The notes beneath the pieces are model-generated. The model was given only the letters and a program-made list of their open reading frames with translations, was not told the origin of the DNA and made no database searches. 64,000 nt of DNA from Leifsonia sp. NPDC080035 (GTDB lineage Bacteria; Actinomycetota; Actinomycetes; Actinomycetales; Microbacteriaceae), in the NCBI RefSeq assembly GCF_040050925.1, contig NZ_CP157390.1, positions 2,728,001 to 2,792,000 on the forward strand. Direction: 5' to 3'. Made by a program: the position numbers and the translations under genes. Below are positions 1 through 8,531 of this stretch, one piece after another (position 1 is the first letter of the stretch; the number at the start of each line of letters is the position of its first letter).

Positions 1-1
1 G

Positions 2-3000
2 ACGAGCCCGAACTGGGCGCCCACGGGCAACCAGTGCAACGGCTGGATCCTGCGCTCGAGCACCCCGCGCAACGCGACGGTCACCACTGTCGATTCTGGA
101 TGCGACGCGACGGCGTGGTCGTTCCTGCAGGGCATGGGCACGGCGATCGGCCTCTACCGCGGCGAGGCGCTCGCCACCGCGCAGACGAACCAGATCCTGT
201 CGGCGTACACCAATGGCGGGTCGAATCCCGGGCCCGGTGTCCAGGTGCAGACGGCGCAGCCGATCACGGCGGGGATCATCCCCGGGCACTTCTATCTGAT
301 CAGTGCGATCTACGGCGCGGCGAACTGCGTGTCGGAGGGGCCGACGCTGAACAGGCAGGATCCGAGCCTCACCTTCAACCTGATCCAGAACCAGACCGGC
401 TCCGGACCGGCCCCCGGCACGGGCGGCGGCACGGTCACGCCGCTGGCGACCGGCCTGAACCCGTGCACGGACGCGAACGCGCGCGTCATCACGACGGCGG
501 GTCACACGTACCACATCGCCCGTCTGAACTCGGCGGGATTCCGGATGCCCTCGGGCGTCACCTCGCTCGGCATCCAGCTCTACAACGCCGCCGGCTCGTA
601 CCGCGGCAATGACTCCGGCTTCGACGACCCGACGATCGTGGATGCGACCCCGCAGCTCGACAAGGTGTTCTCGCCGTCAACGCTGCAGGCCGGGCAGAGC
701 ACGACGCTGACGTTCACCATCACGAACACGGACGAACTCTCGGCGAAGAACGGTTGGTCGTTCACCGACACGCTCCCAGCGGGACTCGCCTTCTCGGGTC
801 CCGCCAGCACGGACTGCCCCGCCGGTGTGCCGACCATCGACGGCACCACGATCTCGGGCACCGGGAACCTGACCGCGGGGCTGGCGTCGTGCACGTTCAC
901 CGTGCCGGTCACCTCCGCCACGCCCGGCACCTTCACCAACGGCCCGGACAACATCGGCCCGATCGACGGACTCCTCGAGCCGGGCGACAGCACCGTGGTG
1001 TTCACCCAGCCCGATCTGCCCGGGATCTCGCTCATCAAGTCGACGGACGTCACCGACCCGGCCCAGTACACCGTCGGCCGCCTCGTCACCTACTCGTTCG
1101 ACGTGACGAACACCGGCAACGTGCCGCTCACCGCGGTGGATGTGACCGAGACGTCGTTCAGCGGCGCCGGAACGCCGCCGACGATCACCTGCCCGACGAC
1201 CACGCTGGCCGTCGGCGCGGCGACGACGTGCACGGCCACCTACACGATCGTCCAGGCCGACGTGGATGTGGGCAGCGTCACGAACGCCGCCCTCGCGAGC
1301 GGAACGCCGCCGTCCGGCCCCGCGGTCACCGACACCTCCTCCGCCGTCATCTCGGGGAGCGAGGCCCCGGCGCTCAACCTGGTGAAGACCGCCGACGCGT
1401 CCGGTGTCAGCGCTCCGGCCGCGGTCGGCGATCCGGTCGCATATACGATCACGGTCACGAACACTGGCAACGTCACCCTGGAGGGCGTCGGCGTCGACGA
1501 CACCCTGCTCGGCGGCGACATCACGCTGACCTGGCCGGGAGTCGCAGGAACGCTCGCCCCGGGCGAGTCGGTCGTGGCGACGGGGACGCACGCGGTGACC
1601 CAGACCGAGATCGACGCGGGGCACGTCACCAACACCGCCACCGCGACGGGATCGACCGCGGGCGGAACGGACGTGACCGCGGGTCCGCAGAGCACGGACA
1701 CGCCGCTGACGCCCGGTCCGCACCTGAGCATCACGAAGGCGGCGACGCCGTCGTTCTCGACGCCGCCCGCCGTGGGCGACCCGATCATCTTCGACTTCAC
1801 GATCACGAACGACGGCAACCTCACCCTGCACGGCGTCGTCCTGACCGACCGGCTGCCCGGGCTCTCGCCGCCGGTCTACACGTGGCCGGGCGCGGCGGGC
1901 GTCCTCGCGCCGGGGGACACGGCGACGGCGACGGCGACCTACGCGATCACCCAGGCGGACATCGACGCCGGAGGGGTGCTGAACACCGCGTTCGCCACCG
2001 GGACCACCCCGGCAGGCGCGGAGACCCCGTCGGAGCCGGCCGACACCTCCACGCCGATCACGAGGGCTCCGGCGATCGCGCTGACGAAGACGGCGGACGC
2101 CTCCGGCGTGCAGAACCCGACGCGGCCGGGCGACCCCGTCGTCTACCTGTTCGCGGTGACGAACACCGGGAACACCACGCTCACGGGCGTCCGGATCACC
2201 GACAGCCTCGCGGGGCTCGGACCGCTGACCTTCGTCTGGCCGGGAGCGGACGGCGTGCTCGAACCCGGACAGCAGGCGCGTGCCACCGCCACCTACGCCG
2301 TCACGGGCGCCGACATCGACGCCGGTGAGGTCGTGAACAGCGCCGTGGCGAGCGGGACCGCATCGGACGAGAGCACGGTGGAGTCGCCTCCCGCGGGGAC
2401 CACGACGCCGCTCGGCGCCGTTGCGAACCTCTCCCTCGTCAAGTCCGTCTCCCCGAACGGCCCCGCACAGTTCGTGGCCGGCCAGCTCCTCACCTACAGC
2501 TTCGTCGTGACCAACACCGGCAACGTCCCCGTCGGCGGGGTCAGCATCCAGGAGACGGCGTTCTCCGGCACCGGAACGATGAGCACGGCGACCTGCCCCG
2601 GAACGGTGCTCCAGCCCGGCGACCAGGTGACGTGCACGGCGACATACACGCTGACCCAGGCCGACATCGATGCGGGCCGGGTGACGAACACCGCTATCGC
2701 GACGGGGACGACACGCGACGATGTCGCGGTGCCGTCGAACGAGTCGGATGCGGTCGTGCCCGCCGAGCCCGCACCGGCGGTCACTCTGGTCAAGACGGCG
2801 GACGTGACGCAGGTCACCGAGGCCGGCCAGACCGTCACGTACTCGTACGTCGTGACGAATGTCGGCAACGTGACGCTCGGGGCGCCCACCGTGGCGGAGA
2901 CCATCTTCACGGGTGCGGGGACGGCGCCGACGCCGGCCTGCCCGCCCGAGACGACCTCCCTCGCGCCGGGGGCGAGCGTGACCTGCACGGCGAGCTACGT

Positions 3001-3316
3001 CGTGGTCGCGGCCGACCTCACGGGGGAGCCCATCGCCAACACGGCGACCGCGTCCGCGTCGGCTCCGGGCCAGCAGACCGTGACATCGCCGCCGGCCTCC
3101 GCCTCCGTGGACACCGTCGTGCCCGGACCGCCGACCCCGACGCCGACCCCCACGCCGGTCCCGCCTCCGCCCGGGCCCTCCGGGGAGGGGTCGAGCCCGC
3201 TGGCCGGCACCGGCTCCACCATCTCGATCGCCGCGATCGCGGTCGCCGGACTGCTGATCATCTCCGGTGCGATCGTGCTGCTGACCAGGAGGCGGAGGCG
3301 TCCGGGGGCGCGCTGA
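2..3316 (+). CDS. DUF11-repeat surface protein, sortase-anchored (5' truncated by window)
   Basis: The reading frame is open to the left window edge, so the true start and signal peptide lie outside; an internal ATG at 134 is not a convincing start. After an N-terminal globular part come about seven repeats of roughly 120 residues, each with a VTNTGNV-like strand followed by a PGxxxxCTATY-like strand, typical of DUF11/DUF7507 immunoglobulin-like surface repeats. A Pro/Thr-rich spacer follows, then LAGTG, a hydrophobic segment and an RRRRR tail. LAGTG fits the LAxTG signal of actinobacterial class E sortases, so the protein is probably linked covalently to the cell wall as an adhesin or stalk. 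No sortase gene is in the window. The repeat architecture and anchor are clear; the biological ligand cannot be inferred. Confidence 0.85.
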   Translation, partial: TSPNWAPTGNQCNGWILRSSTPRNATVTTVDSGCDATAWSFLQGMGTAIGLYRGEALATAQTNQILSAYTNGGSNPGPGVQVQTAQPITAGIIPGHFYLISAIYGAANCVSEGPTLNRQDPSLTFNLIQNQTGSGPAPGTGGGTVTPLATGLNPCTDANARVITTAGHTYHIARLNSAGFRMPSGVTSLGIQLYNAAGSYRGNDSGFDDPTIVDATPQLDKVFSPSTLQAGQSTTLTFTITNTDELSAKNGWSFTDTLPAGLAFSGPASTDCPAGVPTIDGTTISGTGNLTAGLASCTFTVPVTSATPGTFTNGPDNIGPIDGLLEPGDSTVVFTQPDLPGISLIKSTDVTDPAQYTVGRLVTYSFDVTNTGNVPLTAVDVTETSFSGAGTPPTITCPTTTLAVGAATTCTATYTIVQADVDVGSVTNAALASGTPPSGPAVTDTSSAVISGSEAPALNLVKTADASGVSAPAAVGDPVAYTITVTNTGNVTLEGVGVDDTLLGGDITLTWPGVAGTLAPGESVVATGTHAVTQTEIDAGHVTNTATATGSTAGGTDVTAGPQSTDTPLTPGPHLSITKAATPSFSTPPAVGDPIIFDFTITNDGNLTLHGVVLTDRLPGLSPPVYTWPGAAGVLAPGDTATATATYAITQADIDAGGVLNTAFATGTTPAGAETPSEPADTSTPITRAPAIALTKTADASGVQNPTRPGDPVVYLFAVTNTGNTTLTGVRITDSLAGLGPLTFVWPGADGVLEPGQQARATATYAVTGADIDAGEVVNSAVASGTASDESTVESPPAGTTTPLGAVANLSLVKSVSPNGPAQFVAGQLLTYSFVVTNTGNVPVGGVSIQETAFSGTGTMSTATCPGTVLQPGDQVTCTATYTLTQADIDAGRVTNTAIATGTTRDDVAVPSNESDAVVPAEPAPAVTLVKTADVTQVTEAGQTVTYSYVVTNVGNVTLGAPTVAETIFTGAGTAPTPACPPETTSLAPGASVTCTASYVVVAADLTGEPIANTATASASAPGQQTVTSPPASASVDTVVPGPPTPTPTPTPVPPPPGPSGEGSSPLAGTGSTISIAAIAVAGLLIISGAIVLLTRRRRRPGAR

Positions 3317-3332
3317 CGCCCGACCACTCACA

Positions 3333-3384
3333 TTGCACTCTCAGCAATGAAGTGCAAGATTGCACTTCGTGACCGATAGTGCAA
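3333..3384. promoter_or_regulatory. Tandem operator: two copies of TTGCACT-N11-AGTGCAA
   Basis: TTGCACT at 3333-3339 pairs with AGTGCAA at 3351-3357, and the identical arrangement recurs 27 bp downstream (3360-3366 and 3378-3384). The two inner half-sites also form a GAAGTGCAA/TTGCACTTC palindrome at 3349-3368. The sites overlap the presumed promoter (TTGCAC at 3333, 17-bp spacer, AAGATT at 3356) and the first codons of the TetR gene. This is the expected geometry for TetR autoregulation and co-repression of the exporter downstream. Binding by the adjacent TetR is inference. Confidence 0.75.
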
Positions 3385-3971
3385 ACTCCATCCGGGAGCG
3401 CCGCAAGGCCGAGACGGCCAAGGCGCTCACGGACGCCGCCCGGCGGCTCACCATCGAGCACGGCCTCACCGGGTTCACGATCGACGAGCTGGCCGAGGAG
3501 GCCGGGGTCTCCCGGCGCACCTTCTTCAACTACTTCGCGTCGAAGGAGAACGCGGTGATCGGCGTCCCGGTCGACCGCGACGAGTCCGGAGCGGGGGAGC
3601 GTTTCGCCGCCGCCGGTCCGCGGGGCACCGCGCACCTCGTCGACGACCTGATCGAGCTGCACCTGGAGCGCTGGTCGTTCGGCGGCATCACGGCGGACGA
3701 CGTCGCCCAGATCGTGCGCGCCTTCGAGCGGGAGCCCAAACTCATCGGCCACATGCTCTCCCTCGCGGGCGAGAGCGAGCGCGACGACATCGGTCTCGTC
3801 GAGCGTCGCGAGGGCCTCCCGGCCGGGGACCTCCGCGCCGCCGCCGCCGTCCAGCTCACCGGCGCCATCCTCCGCGCCGCCGCCGAGGAGTTCTTCCGCG
3901 CCGAGACGACCGACGAGCTGCCGGACATCGTCCGCCGCCGCGTCGGGGTGGTCCGCGAGCTCTTCCGCTGA
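3369..3971 (+). CDS. TetR-family transcriptional regulator of the adjacent exporter
   Basis: A 200-residue protein. The N-terminal TetR helix-turn-helix is clear: RRKAETAKALTDAARRL, then TIDELAEEAGVSRRTFFNYF with the usual FFNYFASKE recognition-helix end. The C-terminal ligand domain is unassigned. I chose GTG at 3369 because it lies 7 nt after a plausible -10 box, suggesting a leaderless transcript; a TTG at 3360 is the only upstream alternative and falls inside the operator. The gene is followed after 57 bp by a DHA2 exporter, the classic TetR/efflux pairing, so it probably represses both until an efflux substrate binds. Confidence 0.85.
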   Translation: MTDSANSIRERRKAETAKALTDAARRLTIEHGLTGFTIDELAEEAGVSRRTFFNYFASKENAVIGVPVDRDESGAGERFAAAGPRGTAHLVDDLIELHLERWSFGGITADDVAQIVRAFEREPKLIGHMLSLAGESERDDIGLVERREGLPAGDLRAAAAVQLTGAILRAAAEEFFRAETTDELPDIVRRRVGVVRELFR

Positions 3972-4028
3972 CCTGACGACCGACCCGACGCACCGCATCC
4001 CACCCGCCCACGACACCGAACGGACCCC

Positions 4029-5729
4029 ATGACCACCGCCACAGCGCCGGCCCCGATGCTGCTCACCAAGCGCCGCATCTGGATCATCTTCAGCGCCCTG
4101 ATCGCCGGGATGCTGCTCTCCAGCCTCGACCAGACGGTCGTCTCGACCGCCATGCCCACCATCGTCGGCGACCTCGGCGGCGTCTCCCACCAGGTGTGGA
4201 TCACCACCGCCTACATCCTGGCCACCACCATCGTCATGCCGGTCTACGGCAAGCTCGGCGACGTGCTCGGCCGGCGCTGGCTGTTCATCATCGCGATCGC
4301 CGTCTTCACCGCCGCCTCCATCGGCTGCGCGTTCGCCGGCGACTTCTGGACGTTCGTCGTCTTCCGTGCCATGCAGGGCCTCGGCGGTGGCGGCCTGATG
4401 ATCCTGTCGCAGGCGATCATCGCCGACATCGTCCCCGCCAACGAGCGCGGCAAGTACCTCGGCCCGCTCGGCGCGATCTTCGGGCTCTCGGCGGTCGCCG
4501 GGCCGCTCCTCGGCGGCTTCTTCGTCGACCACCTCACCTGGCAGTGGGCGTTCTACATCAACATCCCGGTCGGGATCATCGCCCTCGTCATCGCCGTGCT
4601 CGCGCTCCGGCTGCCGAACAAGAAGGCGACGCAGCCGATCGACATCCTCGGGATCGCGTTCCTCTCCATCGCCACCACCTGCCTGATCTTCTTCACCGAC
4701 TTCGGCGGAGACAAGGCGTACGGCTGGGGCTCCATGGCCACCTGGGGCTGGGGAATCGGGCTGCTCGCCGCCGCGGTCGCCTTCGTGATCGCCGAGGCCA
4801 GGGCGAAGGACCCGATCATCCCGCTGTCCTTGTTCAGGAACCCGATCTTCATCAACGCGACCGCGATCGGCCTCGCGCTCGGCATCGGGATGTTCGCGGC
4901 CATCGGCTTCGTCCCGACCTTCCTGCAGATGTCGTCCGGCACCTCCGCCGCGGCCTCCGGCCTCCTGATGATCCCGATGATGGTCGGCCTCCTCGGCACC
5001 TCCATCGCCTCCGGGATCGCGATCACGAAGACCGGGAAGTACAAGCTGTTCCCGATCCTCGGCACGATCATCACCGGCGTCGCGATGGTCTGCATGACCA
5101 CGCTCGCCGCCTCCACGCCGATCTGGCTGATCTGCGTCTACCTGTTCGTGTTCGGCGCCGGCCTCGGCCTGATCATGCAGGTGGTCGTCCTGGTGGTCCA
5201 GAACGCGGTGCCCGCGAGCCAGCTCGGCACCGCCACCTCCACGAACAACTACTTCCGCGAGGTCGGCGCCGCGCTCGGCACCGCCGTGTTCGGCACGCTG
5301 TTCACGACGCGCCTCACCGACAACCTCACCGACGTGTTCACGAAGGCGGGTGCGTCCGCCTCCGACGCGGCGGGGGCCACCTCGAGCATCAGCCCGGAGG
5401 TGCTCAACAAACTGCCGGAGGCGATCCACACCGGCGTCGTCGACGCCTACGCGAACGCCCTCGCGCCCGTGTTCTGGTACCTGCTGCCGTTCATCGGCGT
5501 CGCGTTCCTGCTGGCGCTCTTCCTCAAGCAGATCCCGCTCTCGGACCAGGCCGGTCTCGTGGCCCGCGGCGAGGCGATCGGCGGCGAGGAGGCCGAGCGG
5601 CTGGAGGCGGAGCAGCGCGGGAAGGCGCCGCGCACCGCAGAGGCGGGGCCGGAAGCGGGGCCGGAGGCGGACGACGCCGGAGAGCTCGACGGCGACGGGA
5701 TCCGCGAACCGGATCCGGTCGGCCGCTGA
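4029..5729 (+). CDS. DHA2-family (14-TMS) MFS multidrug exporter
   Basis: A 566-residue integral membrane protein resembling EmrB/QacA/LfrA drug:proton antiporters. Visible landmarks are LDQTVVSTAMPTIVGDLGG in TM1, the GKLGDVLGRRWLF loop 2-3 motif A, and GPLLGGFFVDHLTWQWAFYIN, the motif C/TM5 antiporter signature with its RWxFxxN-like end. The number of hydrophobic segments fits 14 TM helices, with a charged Glu/Arg-rich cytoplasmic tail of about 60 residues. It sits 57 bp after the tetR gene with no recognisable promoter between and should be co-transcribed and co-repressed. Substrates cannot be read from the sequence. Confidence 0.9.
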   Translation: MTTATAPAPMLLTKRRIWIIFSALIAGMLLSSLDQTVVSTAMPTIVGDLGGVSHQVWITTAYILATTIVMPVYGKLGDVLGRRWLFIIAIAVFTAASIGCAFAGDFWTFVVFRAMQGLGGGGLMILSQAIIADIVPANERGKYLGPLGAIFGLSAVAGPLLGGFFVDHLTWQWAFYINIPVGIIALVIAVLALRLPNKKATQPIDILGIAFLSIATTCLIFFTDFGGDKAYGWGSMATWGWGIGLLAAAVAFVIAEARAKDPIIPLSLFRNPIFINATAIGLALGIGMFAAIGFVPTFLQMSSGTSAAASGLLMIPMMVGLLGTSIASGIAITKTGKYKLFPILGTIITGVAMVCMTTLAASTPIWLICVYLFVFGAGLGLIMQVVVLVVQNAVPASQLGTATSTNNYFREVGAALGTAVFGTLFTTRLTDNLTDVFTKAGASASDAAGATSSISPEVLNKLPEAIHTGVVDAYANALAPVFWYLLPFIGVAFLLALFLKQIPLSDQAGLVARGEAIGGEEAERLEAEQRGKAPRTAEAGPEAGPEADDAGELDGDGIREPDPVGR

Positions 5730-5734
5730 GGGCC

Positions 5735-5772
5735 CCGGGCGGGAGGCGGGCGACACCCCGCCTCCCGCCCGG
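5735..5772. terminator. Bidirectional hairpin terminator between convergent genes
   Basis: A perfect 16-bp stem: CCGGGCGGGAGGCGGG at 5735-5750 pairs with its complement at 5757-5772 across a 6-nt loop. It lies exactly between the stop codons of the MFS exporter (plus) and the acyl-CoA ligase (minus). There is no T-tract, which is usual for high-GC actinobacterial terminators. Confidence 0.8.
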
Positions 5773-5787
5773 CGATCCACCGCCGGG

Positions 5788-7491
5788 TCAGGGCGTGACG
5801 AACAGCCCGGCTGCGGCGTCGGCCCTCGAGCGCTCCTTGAGCACGAAGTGCTGCTTCTTCCCGGTCGCGGTGTACGGCAGCTCGTCCACGAACGCGTACC
5901 GGCGGGGACGCTTGTAGTCGGCGAGCGCGACGCTCGCCTTGCAGTGCGCCTCCAGGGCAGCGGCGGCCGCCTGCGCGTCGGCGAGCCGGCCCGACCTCGG
6001 CTGCACGTAGGCCACCACGACCTCGCCCCACTCGTCGTCGGGCAGCCCGACGACGATGCTGTCGGCGACGTCCGGATGCGCGGCGAGCACCTCCTCCACC
6101 TGGACCGGGTGCACGTTCTCGCCGCCGGAGATGATCATGTCGTCCTTGCGGCCGATGATCGTGACGATCTCGTTCTCGTCCCAGCTGGCGAGGTCGCCCG
6201 GGTAGATCCAGCCGTCCCGGAACTTGCGCGCCTCCTCCTCGGGGTTGTGCACATAGGCGTATCCGCTCTTGACCGAGCGCATGATCACCTCGCCGATCTC
6301 GTGCCCGTCCTTCGCCGCCAGGTCGTCCGGAGCGGCGATGTCGTCGCCGCCGTAGACCTTCACCACGGCCACGTCGTCGTCGAGGCAGGCGCGACCGGCC
6401 GCGCCGGCGGCGTCCGGCAGGTCCTCCGGGCGCAGGTAGGTGTTCCAGAACGCCTCGGTGGTGCCGTACCCGTTCGCGATCCGCGGGGTGAGGACGCTCT
6501 GATAGCGCAGCGCCGCGGCGCGATCGAGCGGCGCCCCCATCGTCACGATGCCGTGCAGTGACGACAAGTCCCTCGGCTCCGCCTCCTGCGCGTCGGCGAG
6601 CCGTTCCAGGTTCGTCGGGGCGCCGATCACGTAGGTGAGCCGCTGCTCCTGGATGCTGTCGAGCACGACGCCCGCATCGAACCGCGGCAGGGTGACCACC
6701 TCGGCGCCAACGTAGAACGCGGTGTTCGGTCCGGCGCAGTAGTTGCCGCCGCGGTGGAACCACGGCGACATGTTCATCGTCTTGTCGGTCGGGGCCAGCG
6801 GGAAGTGCATGATCACGTCGTGCGCGGTGAGCACCTCGTTGAGGCTCGTCAGCGGGACGGCCTTCGGCATCCCCGTCGTGCCGCTGGTGTAGAGGCGCGA
6901 GGTCTCGTCCCACACGCTGGCGCCCTCCGGCGCGCGGAACGTCGGGGCGCCGTCGACCAGCAGGTCGTCGAACCGGATCGTCCCGTCCAGCAGCGGTCCG
7001 TCGCCGACGCCGGCGATCACCGCAGGGCGGTGCTCCGCAAGCTCCAGCGCCGTCGCCACGCTCTCGCCCGCCGCGGTGTCGTAGACGAAGACGGCGGGGC
7101 GCGCGTCGTCGAGGATGTGCGCCGTCTCGCCGGGGGCCAGCCGGAAGTTCATCGGCGAGCTCACGGCGCGCAGGCCCTGCGCGGCCACGTACAGGAAGGC
7201 GAACTCGGGCGTGTTCATCAGCTGGTACGCCACGATGTCGCCGACGCCCACGCCGTGCTCGGCCAGCCCGGCCACCAGACTGCCGGTGACCGTGCCGAGC
7301 TCGGCATAGGTCCAGCTGCGCCCGGTCGGCGGGTCGGTCAGGGCGGTGCGCGCGGCGTAGCGGTGGGTGTTGCGCTCCACGGCGGACGCGTACGTGAAGT
7401 GCTGCTCGAACACCGCGCGCAGGGCGGACGGGTCGTACTCGGTGTTCGTGGCGGGGGTGCCCTGCCGTGTCGTGGAGGTGGTGTCGGTCAT
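5788..7491 (-). CDS. Fatty-acyl-CoA synthetase / AMP-dependent ligase
   Basis: A 567-residue adenylate-forming enzyme that should activate a carboxylic acid to its CoA thioester via an acyl-AMP. It has the P-loop-like YTSGTTGMPKAVPL, the A5 region NGYGTTEAFWNTY, the A7/A8 stretch GWIYPGDLASWDENE followed by GRKDDMIISGGENVHP, and the C-terminal catalytic lysine region TATGKKQHF. The start ATG at 7489-7491 follows AAGGAGAGAG and overlaps the TGA of the upstream FabL-like gene (ATGA), so the pair is translationally coupled. Length is normal for the family. The substrate could be a medium- or long-chain fatty acid or an aryl acid; sequence alone does not decide. Confidence 0.88.
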   Translation of the reverse strand: MTDTTSTTRQGTPATNTEYDPSALRAVFEQHFTYASAVERNTHRYAARTALTDPPTGRSWTYAELGTVTGSLVAGLAEHGVGVGDIVAYQLMNTPEFAFLYVAAQGLRAVSSPMNFRLAPGETAHILDDARPAVFVYDTAAGESVATALELAEHRPAVIAGVGDGPLLDGTIRFDDLLVDGAPTFRAPEGASVWDETSRLYTSGTTGMPKAVPLTSLNEVLTAHDVIMHFPLAPTDKTMNMSPWFHRGGNYCAGPNTAFYVGAEVVTLPRFDAGVVLDSIQEQRLTYVIGAPTNLERLADAQEAEPRDLSSLHGIVTMGAPLDRAAALRYQSVLTPRIANGYGTTEAFWNTYLRPEDLPDAAGAAGRACLDDDVAVVKVYGGDDIAAPDDLAAKDGHEIGEVIMRSVKSGYAYVHNPEEEARKFRDGWIYPGDLASWDENEIVTIIGRKDDMIISGGENVHPVQVEEVLAAHPDVADSIVVGLPDDEWGEVVVAYVQPRSGRLADAQAAAAALEAHCKASVALADYKRPRRYAFVDELPYTATGKKQHFVLKERSRADAAAGLFVTP

Positions 7492-8399
7492 CTCTCTCCT
7501 TGTGGAGGAGCGGTGTGCTGGCGTCCTTCGGGCGTCGACTCCGTTCCGGATCGGGTGGGGTCGTCCCGGCCGAGCTCGGACCGGAACGGGGGCGCGACGA
7601 CGGTCATGCCGCCGTCGACGACGAGGGTGTGCCCGGTGATGTACCCGGCACCGGGGGAGGCGAGGAAACGCACGGCCTCCGCCATGTCGTCCGGCGTGCC
7701 GAGCCGCGCCATCGGGATGCGCGGGATCATCACATCGAGGCCGGGCACGCCGCCCTGGCCGTAGAAGTGGTGCAGGGAGTCGGTGTCGATCAGGCCGCCG
7801 TTGACGGCGTTCACCGTGATGCCGGCCGGTCCGAGCTCGCCGGCGAGGTGCCGCACCCACGACTCGACGGCCGCCTTGTCGGATCCGATCGCCCCGTACA
7901 GCGGGAACGCGCGGTGGCTGCCGTAGCTGGTCACGGCGACGATGCGGCCGCCGGCGGGCATGCGCTGCGCCGCGCGCTGGGCGAGCAGCACGAAGGAGCG
8001 CACGTTGGTCGCCCAGGAGCGTTCGAGGTTGCGCGTGCTGAGCTCGGCGAGCGGGCGGAAGGCGGAGGCGGCGGCACTGGCGACCAGGACGTCCAGCCGT
8101 TCGCCGTCTCCGAACTCGTCCTCGAACAGCCGATCGATGTCCGCTTCGCTCTCCAGCTCCAGGCGGTGGGCGCGCGCCGAGCCGCCCTGGCGCCGGATGC
8201 CCTCGACAACGGCGTCCGCGGACTCGGCCTCGCGACGATAGGTGAGGACCACGTCCATCCCGTCTCCCGCGAGCAGTTCGGCGATGCGGCGGCCGATGCC
8301 GCGGGAGCCTCCGGTCACGATGGCACGCCTTCTCGGCTGGTGGACCGGGGGATGGGGTCTCTCGTTCGTCGTCGCTCCCGTGTTCTGCTCGATGGCCAA
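7488..8399 (-). CDS. SDR oxidoreductase, FabL-like (enoyl-ACP reductase III type)
   Basis: A classical Rossmann SDR with AIVTGGSRGIG near the N-terminus and, in place of the usual YxxxK, a Tyr-x6-Lys spacing (YGAIGSDK), followed by a GGLIDTDSLHHF stretch. The spacing and that stretch resemble Bacillus FabL rather than ketoreductases, so an enoyl-thioester reductase role with NADPH is the best guess. It is directly coupled to an acyl-CoA ligase, consistent with acyl-chain metabolism. The start is uncertain: TTG at 8399 keeps the first beta-strand, while GTG at 8318 has a better AGAAGG ribosome site but would delete that strand. The upstream region is shared with the divergent clp promoter. Confidence 0.72.
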   Translation of the reverse strand: MAIEQNTGATTNERPHPPVHQPRRRAIVTGGSRGIGRRIAELLAGDGMDVVLTYRREAESADAVVEGIRRQGGSARAHRLELESEADIDRLFEDEFGDGERLDVLVASAAASAFRPLAELSTRNLERSWATNVRSFVLLAQRAAQRMPAGGRIVAVTSYGSHRAFPLYGAIGSDKAAVESWVRHLAGELGPAGITVNAVNGGLIDTDSLHHFYGQGGVPGLDVMIPRIPMARLGTPDDMAEAVRFLASPGAGYITGHTLVVDGGMTVVAPPFRSELGRDDPTRSGTESTPEGRQHTAPPQGER

Positions 8400-8491
8400 G
8401 CGACAGTGTAGACCTTCAGCGGAGGGCGCCTCCGGTCGATTCCGAAATGTCTCCGCGGCGGCGGGAATACCGCTCCCACCGATGCGTTGAA

Positions 8492-8512
8492 CTTGAGTGC
8501 ACACCACTCAAC
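8492..8512. promoter_or_regulatory. HAIR-type HspR operator upstream of clp
   Basis: CTTGAGT at 8492-8498, a 7-nt spacer, then ACTCAAC at 8506-8512. This matches the known actinobacterial HspR-associated inverted repeat CTTGAGT-N7-ACTCAAG at 13 of 14 arm positions. It ends 19 bp before the GTG of the Clp ATPase, where a bound repressor would block transcription. HspR represses dnaK/clpB-type genes in Streptomyces and mycobacteria; the hspR gene is not in this window. Confidence 0.88.
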
Positions 8513-8531
8513 TTTAGAAACAGGAGACAAC

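Noticed and set aside
677..3331. Very long open frame on the minus strand opposite the DUF11 protein
   Set aside because: It is Arg/Gly-rich and mirrors the codon bias of the plus-strand gene; the plus frame has clear repeat and anchor motifs. Similar antisense frames at 3258-5780, 8514-10490, 12377-15190 and 38544-41483 are rejected for the same reason.
3360..3971. TTG at 3360 as the TetR start
   Set aside because: It lies inside the operator with no ribosome site; GTG at 3369 is better placed relative to the -10 candidate. The choice is not certain.
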